DNA of 64,000 nucleotides, taken from NCBI GenBank assembly GCA_030426905.1, contig JAUHXQ010000001.1, positions 186,001 through 250,000 of the forward strand, read 5' to 3'. Below, piece by piece: positions 27,523-36,587 of this stretch. The translations under genes were made by a program, and so were the position numbers. The notes below the pieces were generated by a model. The model was not told where the DNA came from. It saw only the letters and a list, made by a program, of their open reading frames with translations, and ran no database searches. The number at the start of each line of letters is the position of its first letter. Position 1 is the first letter of the stretch. This DNA comes from Alphaproteobacteria bacterium. GTDB taxonomy: Bacteria > Pseudomonadota > Alphaproteobacteria > Rickettsiales > JABSSG01.

Positions 27523-29583
27523 ATGCGATTACCACCTATAGCAAAAAAAGTAGAATCGAAACAAAATATTCATGATTTTGAACTTGTTGATAATTATCAT
27601 TGGCTAAGAGATTCGAATTGGCCACAGGTAAGCGATAAAGAAATTATAGATTATTTAAAATTAGAAAATAAATATACAGAAAATTTCTTTGCTCCTAATA
27701 AATCCATGCAGGACGCTCTTTATAAAGAACTCATTGGACGTATTAAATTAGCAGATAGATCAGTACCTATCAAAGAAAGAAATTACCATTATTTCCATGA
27801 AACTACAGAAGTTTCAGATTATCCAATTCATCTACGCAAGGATATCACAGGTAAGAAAGAAGTAATATTAGATGAAAATAGAGAAGCTGAAAATTATGAG
27901 TATTTTGATGTGGGTACTATTTCTATTAGTCCAAATGAAAAATTGATGGCTTATTCTATAGATACTAACGGTGATGAGCATTACTCATTGTTCGTAAAAG
28001 ACTTATCAAATAGTACACTGCTTGAAGATAAGATTGATAATGTTTTAGGTTCTATAATATGGGATGAAAAAAATACAGGATTTTACTATACTAAAGTTAA
28101 TGATAAATGGCGTCCTAATAAACTATATTACCACAAGCTGGGAGATAAGCAAAATAATGATAAATTGATATATCACGAAAAAGATAATACTTTCAGTATA
28201 TCAATTAGTAAATCATCAGATTATAAGTATATTCTTATTAGTGTATCGAGTAGTACTAGTGCAGAAATAAGGTACATTAAAGCTGACGACCTTGAGAATC
28301 AAATTCATTTATTGATTGAAAGAAGAAAAGATCATTTATGTAGTGCTGATCATTTTCATAATTACTTTTATATTAAGACAAATGATAATGGGAAAAACTT
28401 TCGCTTAACTAGAGTCGATGATCAAAATTATAAAAAAGAAAATTATCAAGAGTTGATTCCTTGTTCAAGTCAAATATATCTGACTGATTTTTCGTTATAT
28501 GACCATTATTTAGTAATAGAAACGAAAGAGAGAGGATTACCTAAAATTCATATCATGGATTATGATTTGCAAAATAAAGAATCAATTGATTATCCAGACC
28601 CTACTTATACAGCATCAGTGATATATTCGTGCTCTGATGATGACGGAGTGCTTATTTATTATTCTTCTATGAATGCTCCTACTACTATATTTAAGTATCT
28701 ATTTAATAATAAGCAATTAGTAACGCTCAAAGTGCAAGAAATACCTTCTGGATATAATAAAGATGATTATCAATCTGAACGAATATTTGTTGAATCTAGA
28801 GAAAAAAATACTAAGATTCCTGTTTCATTAGTTTATAAAAAGAGTTTATTTATAAAAAATGGCTCAAATCCTTTGTTTTTATATGGATATGGTTCTTATG
28901 GAATATCAGTACCACCAAGCTTTAATAGCAGTATTATCTCCTTGTTAGATCGAGGTTTTGTTTATGCTATTGCTCACATTAGAGGAGGAACTGATTTAGG
29001 TTTTGATTGGTATGAATCAGCAAAATTTTTAAATAAAAAAAGAACTTTCTATGATTTCATTGATGTAGCTAAATATTTGGCTAATAATAAGTACACTAGT
29101 GAAGGAAATATAGCTATAGCTGGAGGTAGTGCTGGTGGCATGCTTGTAGGGAATGTCATTAATGAAGCGCCGGAGCTATTCAAAGCAGCAATAGCAGATG
29201 TTCCATTTGTAGATGTATTGAATACTATGCTAGATGAGACTTTACCACTTACGCCTGGTGAGTTTAAAGAATGGGGCAATCCAAAAGAAAAAGAGTATTT
29301 TGATTATATTAAGTCTTACTCGCCTTATGATAATGTTAAGGCACAGTCATATCCACATCTGTATGTGTTGGCTGGTTTAAATGATCCAAGGGTTACTTAT
29401 TGGGAACCAGCAAAATGGGTAGCAAAATTAAGAGATATTAAGTTAGATTCAAATTTATTAATTCTTGATACCAATATGGATACAGGACATGGAGGTAAAT
29501 CAGGTCGATTTGATAGATTCAAGGAAGTAGCAAAAAAATATCTATTTATCCTTAAAGTGTTTGATATAGCTAATCTCGTTTAA
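27523..29583 (+). CDS. ptrB: Oligopeptidase B (S9A prolyl-oligopeptidase family)
   Basis: Serine peptidase that cuts short peptides after Arg/Lys. An N-terminal seven-bladed propeller (DNYHWLRD, then repeated beta segments) is followed by the alpha/beta-hydrolase domain: FVYAIAHIRGGTDLG, nucleophile Ser in AGGSAGG (codon at 29128-29130), Asp in GLNDPRVTYWEPAKWVAKL and His in DTGHGGKSGRF. An upstream in-frame ATG at 27508 lacks a ribosome site; the ATG at 27523 has GAGG five to six bases upstream and fits homologue N-termini better. It follows the aminotransferase gene closely. Confidence 0.94.
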   Translation: MRLPPIAKKVESKQNIHDFELVDNYHWLRDSNWPQVSDKEIIDYLKLENKYTENFFAPNKSMQDALYKELIGRIKLADRSVPIKERNYHYFHETTEVSDYPIHLRKDITGKKEVILDENREAENYEYFDVGTISISPNEKLMAYSIDTNGDEHYSLFVKDLSNSTLLEDKIDNVLGSIIWDEKNTGFYYTKVNDKWRPNKLYYHKLGDKQNNDKLIYHEKDNTFSISISKSSDYKYILISVSSSTSAEIRYIKADDLENQIHLLIERRKDHLCSADHFHNYFYIKTNDNGKNFRLTRVDDQNYKKENYQELIPCSSQIYLTDFSLYDHYLVIETKERGLPKIHIMDYDLQNKESIDYPDPTYTASVIYSCSDDDGVLIYYSSMNAPTTIFKYLFNNKQLVTLKVQEIPSGYNKDDYQSERIFVESREKNTKIPVSLVYKKSLFIKNGSNPLFLYGYGSYGISVPPSFNSSIISLLDRGFVYAIAHIRGGTDLGFDWYESAKFLNKKRTFYDFIDVAKYLANNKYTSEGNIAIAGGSAGGMLVGNVINEAPELFKAAIADVPFVDVLNTMLDETLPLTPGEFKEWGNPKEKEYFDYIKSYSPYDNVKAQSYPHLYVLAGLNDPRVTYWEPAKWVAKLRDIKLDSNLLILDTNMDTGHGGKSGRFDRFKEVAKKYLFILKVFDIANLV

Positions 29584-29634
29584 CTGCGCTATACAGCATT
29601 ATTACGCTTCTTATGCTGATAAATGCAAAGTAGA

Positions 29635-29952
29635 TTAGTTACGCAGACTATCACAGTTATCTACATTATTCCCATATAATTCTTTATCAGTCAATTCATT
29701 ATAATATTCAGGAATATCATCGGTAAATTCTGTTTGTGTGCCCTGTGTATTTTCTAGGAAAATATTATTCCTAGGTGTATGTTGTTGCTCATTTTTTTCT
29801 AGGGATTGCTCGTTTCCTTCTAATTCAGTATATACAGCAGTTGTAGCAAGAGTAGGAAAATCTTCTTCATTTGCTTGTGCGCCTGTTTCTTTTTTATCTT
29901 TATCTAGTGATGATGTACTAAAAAAATTATATAAAAAATTAGTTATATTCAT
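29635..29952 (-). CDS. Hypothetical protein, 105 residues, acidic
   Basis: No family recognised. It begins MNITNFLYNFFSTSS and then is polar, rich in Glu, Asn, Thr and Gln (EEDFPTLATTAVYTELEG, TPRNNIFLENTQGTQTEF), without transmembrane segments and probably largely disordered. An in-frame TTG at 29970 exists, but GGAGG (29968-29964) and AAGG lie between it and the ATG at 29952, so the ATG is the likely start. A strong inverted repeat covers its upstream region. Small, disordered, lineage-specific proteins of this sort can be secreted, but there is no direct evidence. Confidence 0.65.
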   Translation of the reverse strand: MNITNFLYNFFSTSSLDKDKKETGAQANEEDFPTLATTAVYTELEGNEQSLEKNEQQHTPRNNIFLENTQGTQTEFTDDIPEYYNELTDKELYGNNVDNCDSLRN

Positions 29953-29968
29953 AATGGCCTTAGCCTCC

Positions 29969-29998
29969 AATAATAGTTAATAAAAGTTAACTATTATT
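29969..29998 (-). promoter_or_regulatory. 12-base perfect inverted repeat directly before the ribosome site
   Basis: On the minus strand AATAATAGTTAA, loop CTTTTA and TTAACTATTATT form a perfect 12-pair hairpin ending immediately before GGAGG (29968-29964). TTGACT (30022-30017) is 17 bases from TAATAA (29999-29994), a likely promoter whose -10 overlaps the distal arm. If that promoter is used, the repeat is better seen as an operator; if transcription begins further upstream, it is an RNA hairpin next to the Shine-Dalgarno. The repeat is certain, the role is not. Confidence 0.6.
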
Positions 29999-30036
29999 AA
30001 CTTATTTTAGCTATGTAGTCAAGGAATAATAAAAAG

Positions 30037-30062
30037 TTTCTTAGAATAAAAACTCTAAGAAA
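30037..30062 (-). terminator. Rho-independent terminator of the hflK-hflC-degP operon
   Basis: Read on the minus strand, TTTCTTAGA and TCTAAGAAA form a 9-pair stem with an 8-base loop, followed after one C by TTTTTATT. It lies about 55 bases past the degP stop, in the right orientation to end that operon. Confidence 0.72.
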
Positions 30063-30117
30063 ACAGGTGATATATTAAAAATATTAATATACTAACAGAA
30101 AAAATAGTTAAATTTTG

Positions 30118-31599
30118 TTAATCTATAGGTAAGGATACAAACATCTTCATACCATTAGCATTAACAACTAATAGCAGTATAGATTTTCTTTTTGCTGCTT
30201 TAGATGATTTTATAATTTCCTCTAGTTGAGCAACAGAAGATAATTCTGTTTGATTTGCAGATACAATCACGTCTCCAGGTCTGAAGCCTTTTCGATGCCA
30301 AGATGATCTTCTTTTATAACTCAGCACAATGATACCGTTTACTGATTTGTCTATATTAAATTTATCTCTTAGTACAGGTGTCAATTTTGCTAAATAAGCT
30401 CCCTTAATTTCTTTAGCAGAAAATTGAGAATATTTTTTTGATCTCTCGTGATCTGATTCTTTATCTTGTTCAGATATAGCAATTTCAGATGATTTATCTT
30501 CTGTTAAAGATACAGTTAAAGTTTTTTTCTTACCATTGCGTACTATTACCATAGGTATTTTCTCATTAATAGGCGAGGTACTTACTACTTTAACAAATTG
30601 TCTAGGTGTTTTTACTGCAGTATTGTTAAATTCAATAATAACATCACCTATTTCTAGTCCTGCTTTCTCAGCAGAGCTCTTTTTAGTAACCTCAACTACT
30701 AAAACACCATTAGCAGAATCTAATCCTAAAGATTCAGATATATCATCTGTAACTGGTTGCATCTTGATACCTAGCATACCTCGTTTAACTTTCCCAGTAG
30801 CTTTAAGCTGTTCTATTACTAATTGGGCTATAGAAGAAGGTGTTGCAAAACCTATCCCAATATTTACACCAGAAGGAGATAAGATTATGGTATTAACTCC
30901 AATTACCTCTCCCTTAGCATTAAACATCGGCCCGCCTGAGTTACCTCTATTTATAGCTGCATCAGTTTGAATGAAATTATCAACTATACCTTCTGATGCA
31001 ATATCTCTGCCATTTGCTGATATTATTCCAGCTGTTACTGTAGAACCTAAACCAAAAGGATTACCGATAGCAATTACCCAATCACCTACACGTGATTTTT
31101 CTGAGTCACCAAATTTTACAAAAGGTAAAGGTTTGTTATGCTTAACTTTTAATAAGGCAATGTCAGTTTTTTTATCCATACCTATAACTTTAGCAATTAG
31201 CTCCTTGCCATTGCTTAGTTTTACTGCGATCTCATCAGCATCGGCTATAACATGATAGTTTGTTACTATATAACCAGATTCGTCTATGATAAAGCCAGAA
31301 CCTAATGATACTAATTTTTTATGATTTTCTGAGAAATTATCATTTTCTGTACCCAGATTTGGTCCCATAAATCTTTCAAAAAATTGATTGAAATCTTCAA
31401 AAGGAGAACCATCAGGGAATAACCTATTATAAGGCATTCTTCTTGCTTTTTGTGTTGTAGCAATATTAACAACAGCTGGCATCAAAGGCTCTACTATATT
31501 AGCAAAACCCTCATTAATGTTTGCTAATGTAGGGGCTTGTGGTAGTAAAGATAAACTCGCTATTAAAGCTATTGCTAAAAATTTATGTAATAATTTCAT
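30118..31599 (-). CDS. degP: Periplasmic serine protease/chaperone DegP (HtrA/Do family)
   Basis: Envelope quality-control protease. An N-terminal signal peptide (MKLLHKFLAIALIASLSLLP, cleavage probably after LANI or nearby ALA-like site about residue 26) is followed by a trypsin-like domain with the triad H116 (TNYHV), D146 (TDIALL) and S221 (GNSGGP), then two PDZ domains (about 265-370 and 400-490; the second is the more divergent). 493 residues, typical of alphaproteobacterial DegP. It is the last gene of hflK-hflC-degP, 9 bases after hflC, with a terminator downstream. Confidence 0.95.
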   Translation of the reverse strand: MKLLHKFLAIALIASLSLLPQAPTLANINEGFANIVEPLMPAVVNIATTQKARRMPYNRLFPDGSPFEDFNQFFERFMGPNLGTENDNFSENHKKLVSLGSGFIIDESGYIVTNYHVIADADEIAVKLSNGKELIAKVIGMDKKTDIALLKVKHNKPLPFVKFGDSEKSRVGDWVIAIGNPFGLGSTVTAGIISANGRDIASEGIVDNFIQTDAAINRGNSGGPMFNAKGEVIGVNTIILSPSGVNIGIGFATPSSIAQLVIEQLKATGKVKRGMLGIKMQPVTDDISESLGLDSANGVLVVEVTKKSSAEKAGLEIGDVIIEFNNTAVKTPRQFVKVVSTSPINEKIPMVIVRNGKKKTLTVSLTEDKSSEIAISEQDKESDHERSKKYSQFSAKEIKGAYLAKLTPVLRDKFNIDKSVNGIIVLSYKRRSSWHRKGFRPGDVIVSANQTELSSVAQLEEIIKSSKAAKRKSILLLVVNANGMKMFVSLPID

Positions 31600-31608
31600 C
31601 TACAATAA

Positions 31609-32460
31609 TCACTTATTAAATAATTGCATAAAACCATCCTCAGAAGATAAATATATAGAAGTATCCTTATCTTTAAATGAATTCCTATAAGCCTCTAAAG
31701 ATCTATAAAAATTATAGAATTGTGAGTCCATCTTAAATGCATCAGCATATATTTTAGTTGCTTCTGCATCACCTTGGCCTCTTAATATAGAAGATTTTTT
31801 ATTTGCTTCAGCAATAATAATTACCTTCTCTTTATCAGAACGAGACATAATAATTTGTGCTTCTTCTTCTCCTTGTGCTCTAAAAGTTTTAGCCTCTTTC
31901 TCACGATCTGATTGCATTCTTTTGTAAATAGCAGCACTATTTTCTACTGGTAAATCTGCTCTTAATATTCTTACATCAATAGTATCTACACCAAATTTTT
32001 TTGCTTCCTTATTCACTCGCTCCTGTATTTCATGCATAATAATGCTTCTTCTATCAGTAAGCAACGCTGCTAAAGGTTCATCACCTATGACTTGCCTTAA
32101 TGATGAGTTAAGAATATTATTAAGCCTTGATTGTAAAGCTGATTGTCCCCTAACAGTTTGATAAAATTTTAACGGATCAATGATTTTATATTTTGCATAG
32201 GCGCTGATAATAACTCGCTTCTGATCTTTTGCAATTAACTCTCGTTCTTCATCCATAACATTTAGCAATCTTTTATCGAAATAATCAACGTTATTTATGA
32301 AAGGTAGCTTAAAGTGTAACCCAGGCTCTTTTATTACTTTTACTAATTCTCCAAATTGCAAAACTATAGCTTGTTCTGACTGTTTTACAGTAAACAAAGA
32401 ATTTATTGCTATAAAAATTATAGCAACGGATAAAATGATATATTTAATGTACTTTTCCAT
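31609..32460 (-). CDS. hflC: FtsH protease modulator HflC
   Basis: SPFH/band-7 membrane protein that forms a complex with HflK around FtsH and limits its proteolysis. An N-terminal anchor (about 5-25) is followed by the band-7 domain (QSEQAIVLQFGELVKVIKEP, GLHFKLPF) and a C-terminal coiled coil rich in Ala, Glu and Arg (RAQGEEEAQIIMSRSDKEK, RGQGDAEATKIYADAF). 283 residues. Its start overlaps the hflK stop by one base, a sign of translational coupling. The partner protease gene ftsH lies at 37956 on the other strand. Confidence 0.95.
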   Translation of the reverse strand: MEKYIKYIILSVAIIFIAINSLFTVKQSEQAIVLQFGELVKVIKEPGLHFKLPFINNVDYFDKRLLNVMDEERELIAKDQKRVIISAYAKYKIIDPLKFYQTVRGQSALQSRLNNILNSSLRQVIGDEPLAALLTDRRSIIMHEIQERVNKEAKKFGVDTIDVRILRADLPVENSAAIYKRMQSDREKEAKTFRAQGEEEAQIIMSRSDKEKVIIIAEANKKSSILRGQGDAEATKIYADAFKMDSQFYNFYRSLEAYRNSFKDKDTSIYLSSEDGFMQLFNK

Positions 32461-33527
32461 TATTTATTCTTATTTAATTCATTTAGTGGTAAATATGGAA
32501 CCATTGACTTATTCATCTTACTACTTAAGATCACTTTATTTTTATCTTTCAATATAGTTTCCATTGTTTCTAAATACATTCTTTTTTTAGTGACATCTTG
32601 AGCTTGAACATATTGAGTATAAATTTCTCTAAATTTTCTTGCTTCACCTTTTGCCATTTCTACAACTTGACCTTTATAGCCTTCAGCCTCTTGTACAATT
32701 TTTGCAGCCTCACCTCTTGCTCTAGGCAAAATATCATTACGATAAGCTTCAGCTTGATTTATCCTACGCTCTTTGTCTGCGCGAGCAGTTTGAACGTCTC
32801 GAAATGCATCAATAACTTCTGCTGGGGGATCTACTTTTAATAAGTGTAAATTTTCTATAATTACTCCTGTTTGATATTCATCAAGAGTTTTTTGTAGTAG
32901 ACTTTTTGCAGACTCTTCAACTTTAGCCCTACCTTCAGTTTGAGCTTCTGCTATTGTTGAGTGACCTATTATCTCGCGCATTGCACTTTCTGCAGCACTC
33001 CTGACAGTATCTTTTACATTATTCACATTATATAAATATTCAGAAATATTTGAAACTCTCCATTGTACAAAGAAATTTATGTCTGCAATATTTTCATCAC
33101 CAGTTAGCATTAAACTCTCTTCTGGTAAAAGTTTTTTTACAGCTCCTCTGTTAAAAGAAGTAATGGTATTAGTTGTTGAAGATGATCTAAAACCTATTTC
33201 TTCTTTTTGAATTCTATCTACTTTGACTTTTGCTACTGCTTCTAATGGGTAAGGTATATGATAATTTGCGCCAGCTGTAGATATTCTTACGAATTTACCG
33301 AACCTTGTAACTGCGCCTTGTTCTCCTTCCTGCACTATATAAAAACCTGAAGCTAGCCAGATAAATAGTATTACAGCAAGTAATATAAGAACTACGTTTC
33401 TATTAAAAGATTGAGGATTAAAAAACTTATTAAAATCGCTAGGTGGTTTTTTGATAAAGCTCTTAAAGTCGTACCCTTTAAAATCTCCATCACCCCCCCA
33501 TGGGGACTTATACTTATCGTCAGTCAC
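32460..33527 (-). CDS. hflK: FtsH protease modulator HflK
   Basis: Partner of HflC. The N-terminal Gly/Pro-rich cytoplasmic tail (SPWGGDGDFKGYDF) precedes a transmembrane helix (about 45-67), then the band-7 domain (VQEGEQGAVTRFGKFVRIST, GANYHIPYPLEAV) and a coiled coil (ARADKERRINQAEAYRNDIL, ARGEAAKIVQEAEGYK). The start is GTG at 33527 with AGGA just upstream; no better start is available for the conserved tail. It is read divergently from mrp. Confidence 0.94.
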   Translation of the reverse strand: MTDDKYKSPWGGDGDFKGYDFKSFIKKPPSDFNKFFNPQSFNRNVVLILLAVILFIWLASGFYIVQEGEQGAVTRFGKFVRISTAGANYHIPYPLEAVAKVKVDRIQKEEIGFRSSSTTNTITSFNRGAVKKLLPEESLMLTGDENIADINFFVQWRVSNISEYLYNVNNVKDTVRSAAESAMREIIGHSTIAEAQTEGRAKVEESAKSLLQKTLDEYQTGVIIENLHLLKVDPPAEVIDAFRDVQTARADKERRINQAEAYRNDILPRARGEAAKIVQEAEGYKGQVVEMAKGEARKFREIYTQYVQAQDVTKKRMYLETMETILKDKNKVILSSKMNKSMVPYLPLNELNKNK

Positions 33528-33614
33528 TATCCTACTTCAAATTAATACTGTTAAAACTTATACTATTGTATATATAGTAGCATAAATATTATTTAACAAG
33601 AGAACTATTTAATA

Positions 33615-34574
33615 ATGACAAAAAAAATCGATAATATTTTCCATAATTTTTATTTTCAAAATAAATATTTTGACTTAATTAAATCAAAATATATTGATGG
33701 TTACAGTTTAAAGAATGGTGAAATCAGCTGTGTTGTCAATATTACGAGAGAGAATAAGTCGCAAATAAAATTAATTGTTAAGACTTTAGAGAAAATTTTA
33801 TTATCTCAAAAAGAAATTGGGAAAGTAAAATTTGTCTTTACTGGAGAAAAAATAGAGAATAATCAAAAATTAGAAATACCTGGAGTGGGGAAAATTTTCT
33901 TGATCTCTTCTGGGAAAGGAGGAGTAGGAAAGTCTACAATTGCTTACTATCTTGCGCATGCATTAGCTGAACAAAAATTCAAAGTAGGATTAGTTGATGC
34001 AGATATATATGGTCCCTCTATACCTACTCTTAGTAATTGTTTTGATAAGCCAGAGGTAGAAAATAACTACATGATTCCACATCAAATATCCAAAGTAAAA
34101 ATGAATTCTATTGGTTACCTAATTCCTCCTGATAGCGCTCTTATTTGGCGTGGTCCAATGATCACAAAAGCTTTGCACCAATTGCTTTATGGTACTAGAT
34201 GGGGAGATCTAGATGTATTGCTTGTAGATATGCCTCCTGGTACAGGAGACATTCATTTAACTATAGCTGAAAAATATAGTATTGATGGGGTGTTACTTGT
34301 TACTACGCCACATAGTCTAGCAATAGCAGATGTTGCAAGAGCAGCTGATATGTACAGTAAACTTAAGGTGTCAATATTAGGTATTATTGAAAATATGAGC
34401 TACTTAAAAGAATCATCAACAAAGCAAAAAAATTTGTGGAAAGTAGACGAAAAACTAATGTTAAATTTACTAAAAGATAATCATACTGATATTATAACTA
34501 AAATTCCTTTAGATCCTGAATTAAATTTAGATGCTTATGTGATAAAAATAATTGATGCACTAAAATTAGAATGA
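33615..34574 (+). CDS. mrp: Mrp/NBP35-family ATP-binding protein (iron-sulfur cluster carrier)
   Basis: P-loop ATPase thought to carry and deliver Fe-S clusters. An N-terminal region of about 85 residues leads to the deviant Walker A SSGKGGVGKSTIAYYL, then VDADIYGPSIPTL, IWRGPMITKALHQLL and VDMPPGTGDIHLTIAEK. The cluster-ligand CxxC normally found after ENMSY is missing (ENMSYLKESSTKQ); as I recall, rickettsial homologues also lack it, so it is likely a lineage feature and not damage. 319 residues, slightly short. Confidence 0.92.
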   Translation: MTKKIDNIFHNFYFQNKYFDLIKSKYIDGYSLKNGEISCVVNITRENKSQIKLIVKTLEKILLSQKEIGKVKFVFTGEKIENNQKLEIPGVGKIFLISSGKGGVGKSTIAYYLAHALAEQKFKVGLVDADIYGPSIPTLSNCFDKPEVENNYMIPHQISKVKMNSIGYLIPPDSALIWRGPMITKALHQLLYGTRWGDLDVLLVDMPPGTGDIHLTIAEKYSIDGVLLVTTPHSLAIADVARAADMYSKLKVSILGIIENMSYLKESSTKQKNLWKVDEKLMLNLLKDNHTDIITKIPLDPELNLDAYVIKIIDALKLE

Positions 34575-34611
34575 TGTTAGTGCATCTCTAAAATTACTTG
34601 GCTTTTGTATT

Positions 34612-35397
34612 TTATAACTCTCCATCTTTTTCAAGAATAACTTCAATGCATCCAGAAATTTTTTCACGCCCTGCTCCAGGAAGAGCTAAGTAATCATGGT
34701 TGTTTCCAGAAATTTCTCTATATATTATTGGTAAAGGATTTGTTGTAAAATCTTTGATTTCTTTTATTTGATAATTGGTAGGGTTTAATTTTAGTAATTC
34801 ATTTTTCACATCAAGCTCAATTACATCTTCAGAGCCTAAATTATGTATAATATAGTAGACTTCAGTTGTTTTTAGTTTCTCTCTATTACATGCTATGCTG
34901 TTATCATTAAATGTAATTTTTTCCTTTACATTAGTTGCAAGAAAAATTGTTCTTTGCTGAGGTGTCAATACTATTTCATGAAATTCTTTAATTTTAGGTT
35001 CTAAAGGCGCTGCAGGCTCTAAAGTTTCTAAGATAGTTTGTTTTTGCTCTTTATTGTATAATGATAACACTTCATTGAATTGTTGAGTACAATCATGTAA
35101 TTCTTTTTCCACGGTTTCTGTTGAAGGAACACCAAAATTTTCTACACCTGATAATGACTTTAAATCACCTTTGCTTACTTCTTCCCAGATGCTATTTGAT
35201 AGTTTTTTATAAAGAGGTGTAAGATTAGAACCATCCAGACGGTTATAACATTTTTCTGCTCTTTCGCTAGGCTCTTTATAACCATAATTAAAAGGCCTAA
35301 TCACTGTTTGGTCAAACTCTACTTTAATGTCTTTAATTTTGTTCTCTACTTTTGTCTTGATTTTTTTTACTGATTTACCAATATTTCCAAAGCTCAT
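34612..35397 (-). CDS. Hypothetical protein, 261 residues
   Basis: No family recognised. The N-terminus is basic and amphipathic (MSFGNIGKSVKKIKTKVENK), the middle is helical with acidic and polar residues, and the C-terminal third seems beta-rich (KTTEVYYIIHNLGSEDVIEL). No signal peptide or transmembrane segment. The ATG at 35397 is well supported by GAGG five to six bases upstream (GAGGCTAAAATG). It sits alone between mrp (convergent) and the cytochrome b561 gene (divergent), which fits a lineage-specific gene; function unknown. Confidence 0.72.
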   Translation of the reverse strand: MSFGNIGKSVKKIKTKVENKIKDIKVEFDQTVIRPFNYGYKEPSERAEKCYNRLDGSNLTPLYKKLSNSIWEEVSKGDLKSLSGVENFGVPSTETVEKELHDCTQQFNEVLSLYNKEQKQTILETLEPAAPLEPKIKEFHEIVLTPQQRTIFLATNVKEKITFNDNSIACNREKLKTTEVYYIIHNLGSEDVIELDVKNELLKLNPTNYQIKEIKDFTTNPLPIIYREISGNNHDYLALPGAGREKISGCIEVILEKDGEL

Positions 35398-35531
35398 TTT
35401 AGCCTCTTTTATAAGTTATACACAAACAATCTAATACTTAATAAATTAATCAAATACAATAATATTTTTATAGCAATAAGTTTTTATTGTATATAAAATT
35501 AAAGTCGAATAATAAACTAAAGAGGGTTATC

Positions 35532-36050
35532 ATGGACAAATATCCTTTGTTACTTAGAATTCTTCACTGGGTTGTTGCAATATTAGCTATAGCAATGATT
35601 ATTGTTGGGCTTTACATGGCAGAGTTACGTGATGAAGACCCTTCTAGAGCTACGTTCTACAGTTATCATAAAAGCACTGGAGTATTAATACTGGTATTGA
35701 TGATATTTAGAGTTGTAATCAGGGTTTTTTCCTATATTCCACCACTGCCAGCTAAATTTTTGTTAATAGAAAAATTATTCGCTAAATTAGGTCATTATTT
35801 ATTATATTTATTCTTGCTTACTGCAGCTATTTCAGGATTTTCTATGTCGATGCTGTCAGGCAAAGGCATATTATTTTTTGGTTATAAAGTTCCAGATTTT
35901 TTACCTTTAGATAAAGCTACAGCAGGTTTAATGCATACTATACATGTAACTTTACCAAGTTTCTTTATTGCATTGATAATATTGCATATATGCGCAACTA
36001 TATATCATTATATAAAGCAAAAAGTTAATATTCTTAATAGAATCATTTAA
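35532..36050 (+). CDS. Cytochrome b561 family protein
   Basis: Four-helix diheme membrane protein that moves electrons from the quinone pool. Haem-ligand histidines are visible in RILHWVVAIL, FYSYHKSTGV, LGHYLLYLF and MHTIHVTLPSFFIALIILHI. 172 residues from the ATG at 35532, which has GAGGG just before it; the in-frame upstream codons from 35487 are unlikely to be translated. The physiological donor and acceptor are unknown. Confidence 0.9.
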   Translation: MDKYPLLLRILHWVVAILAIAMIIVGLYMAELRDEDPSRATFYSYHKSTGVLILVLMIFRVVIRVFSYIPPLPAKFLLIEKLFAKLGHYLLYLFLLTAAISGFSMSMLSGKGILFFGYKVPDFLPLDKATAGLMHTIHVTLPSFFIALIILHICATIYHYIKQKVNILNRII

Positions 36051-36065
36051 ATATTTATCTTGTCT

Positions 36066-36518
36066 TCAATATTGTGAATTATTTAATAGGTTCAACGCTG
36101 TCTGTAGTATAGAGGATGCAGCAAGAGCATTATCTAATTTATCCTTTTTCTTTCTGCTCCAAGAAGTATCTTTTAATATAGCTTTTACTGCTTTTGTTGA
36201 TAATCTTTCATCTTGGTAAAATACTGGCAAGTTAGTGTTTAGTTTTGCTATAAACTCATCGACTTGCTTGCATGTTTTGCCTGGATAGCCACTAGACTCT
36301 AAAGGATAGCCTATAACTATGCCAGATATTTGTCGATCAATAATAATTTTATTAAGAGCTTCTATAATTAATTTGTTGTTCTTAATTGAGGTGCTAGGAA
36401 GAGCAAAAATTCTTTTAGTATCACTGATACTAATTCCTATGGTTACGGTCCCAAAATCTATTCCCAATATCGGTCCTTTTTCTTTCAATTGAGACTTAAA
36501 TTGATTAATTGCTTGCAT
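36066..36518 (-). CDS. ruvX: Putative pre-16S rRNA nuclease / Holliday-junction resolvase-like YqgF
   Basis: RNase H-fold nuclease of the YqgF family, needed for 16S rRNA 5' maturation in E. coli. Motifs: LGIDFGTVTIGISISDTKR with the first catalytic Asp, IVIGYPLESSG, FYQDERLSTKAV with Asp/Glu, and LDNALAASSIL with the final Asp. 150 residues, normal. It is divergent from the symporter gene, 69 bases from its chosen start. Confidence 0.92.
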   Translation of the reverse strand: MQAINQFKSQLKEKGPILGIDFGTVTIGISISDTKRIFALPSTSIKNNKLIIEALNKIIIDRQISGIVIGYPLESSGYPGKTCKQVDEFIAKLNTNLPVFYQDERLSTKAVKAILKDTSWSRKKKDKLDNALAASSILQTALNLLNNSQY

Positions 36519-36587
36519 CTATGCTACGATCCACTAGAATTACAAAATCTAAAAGTACAATATATTCGTCTTAATTTAAGAGGTATT

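Noticed and set aside
29594-29618. CAGCAT/ATGCTG stem between oligopeptidase B and the small orphan gene as a bidirectional terminator
   Set aside because: Only six pairs with a 13-base loop and no T-run on either strand.
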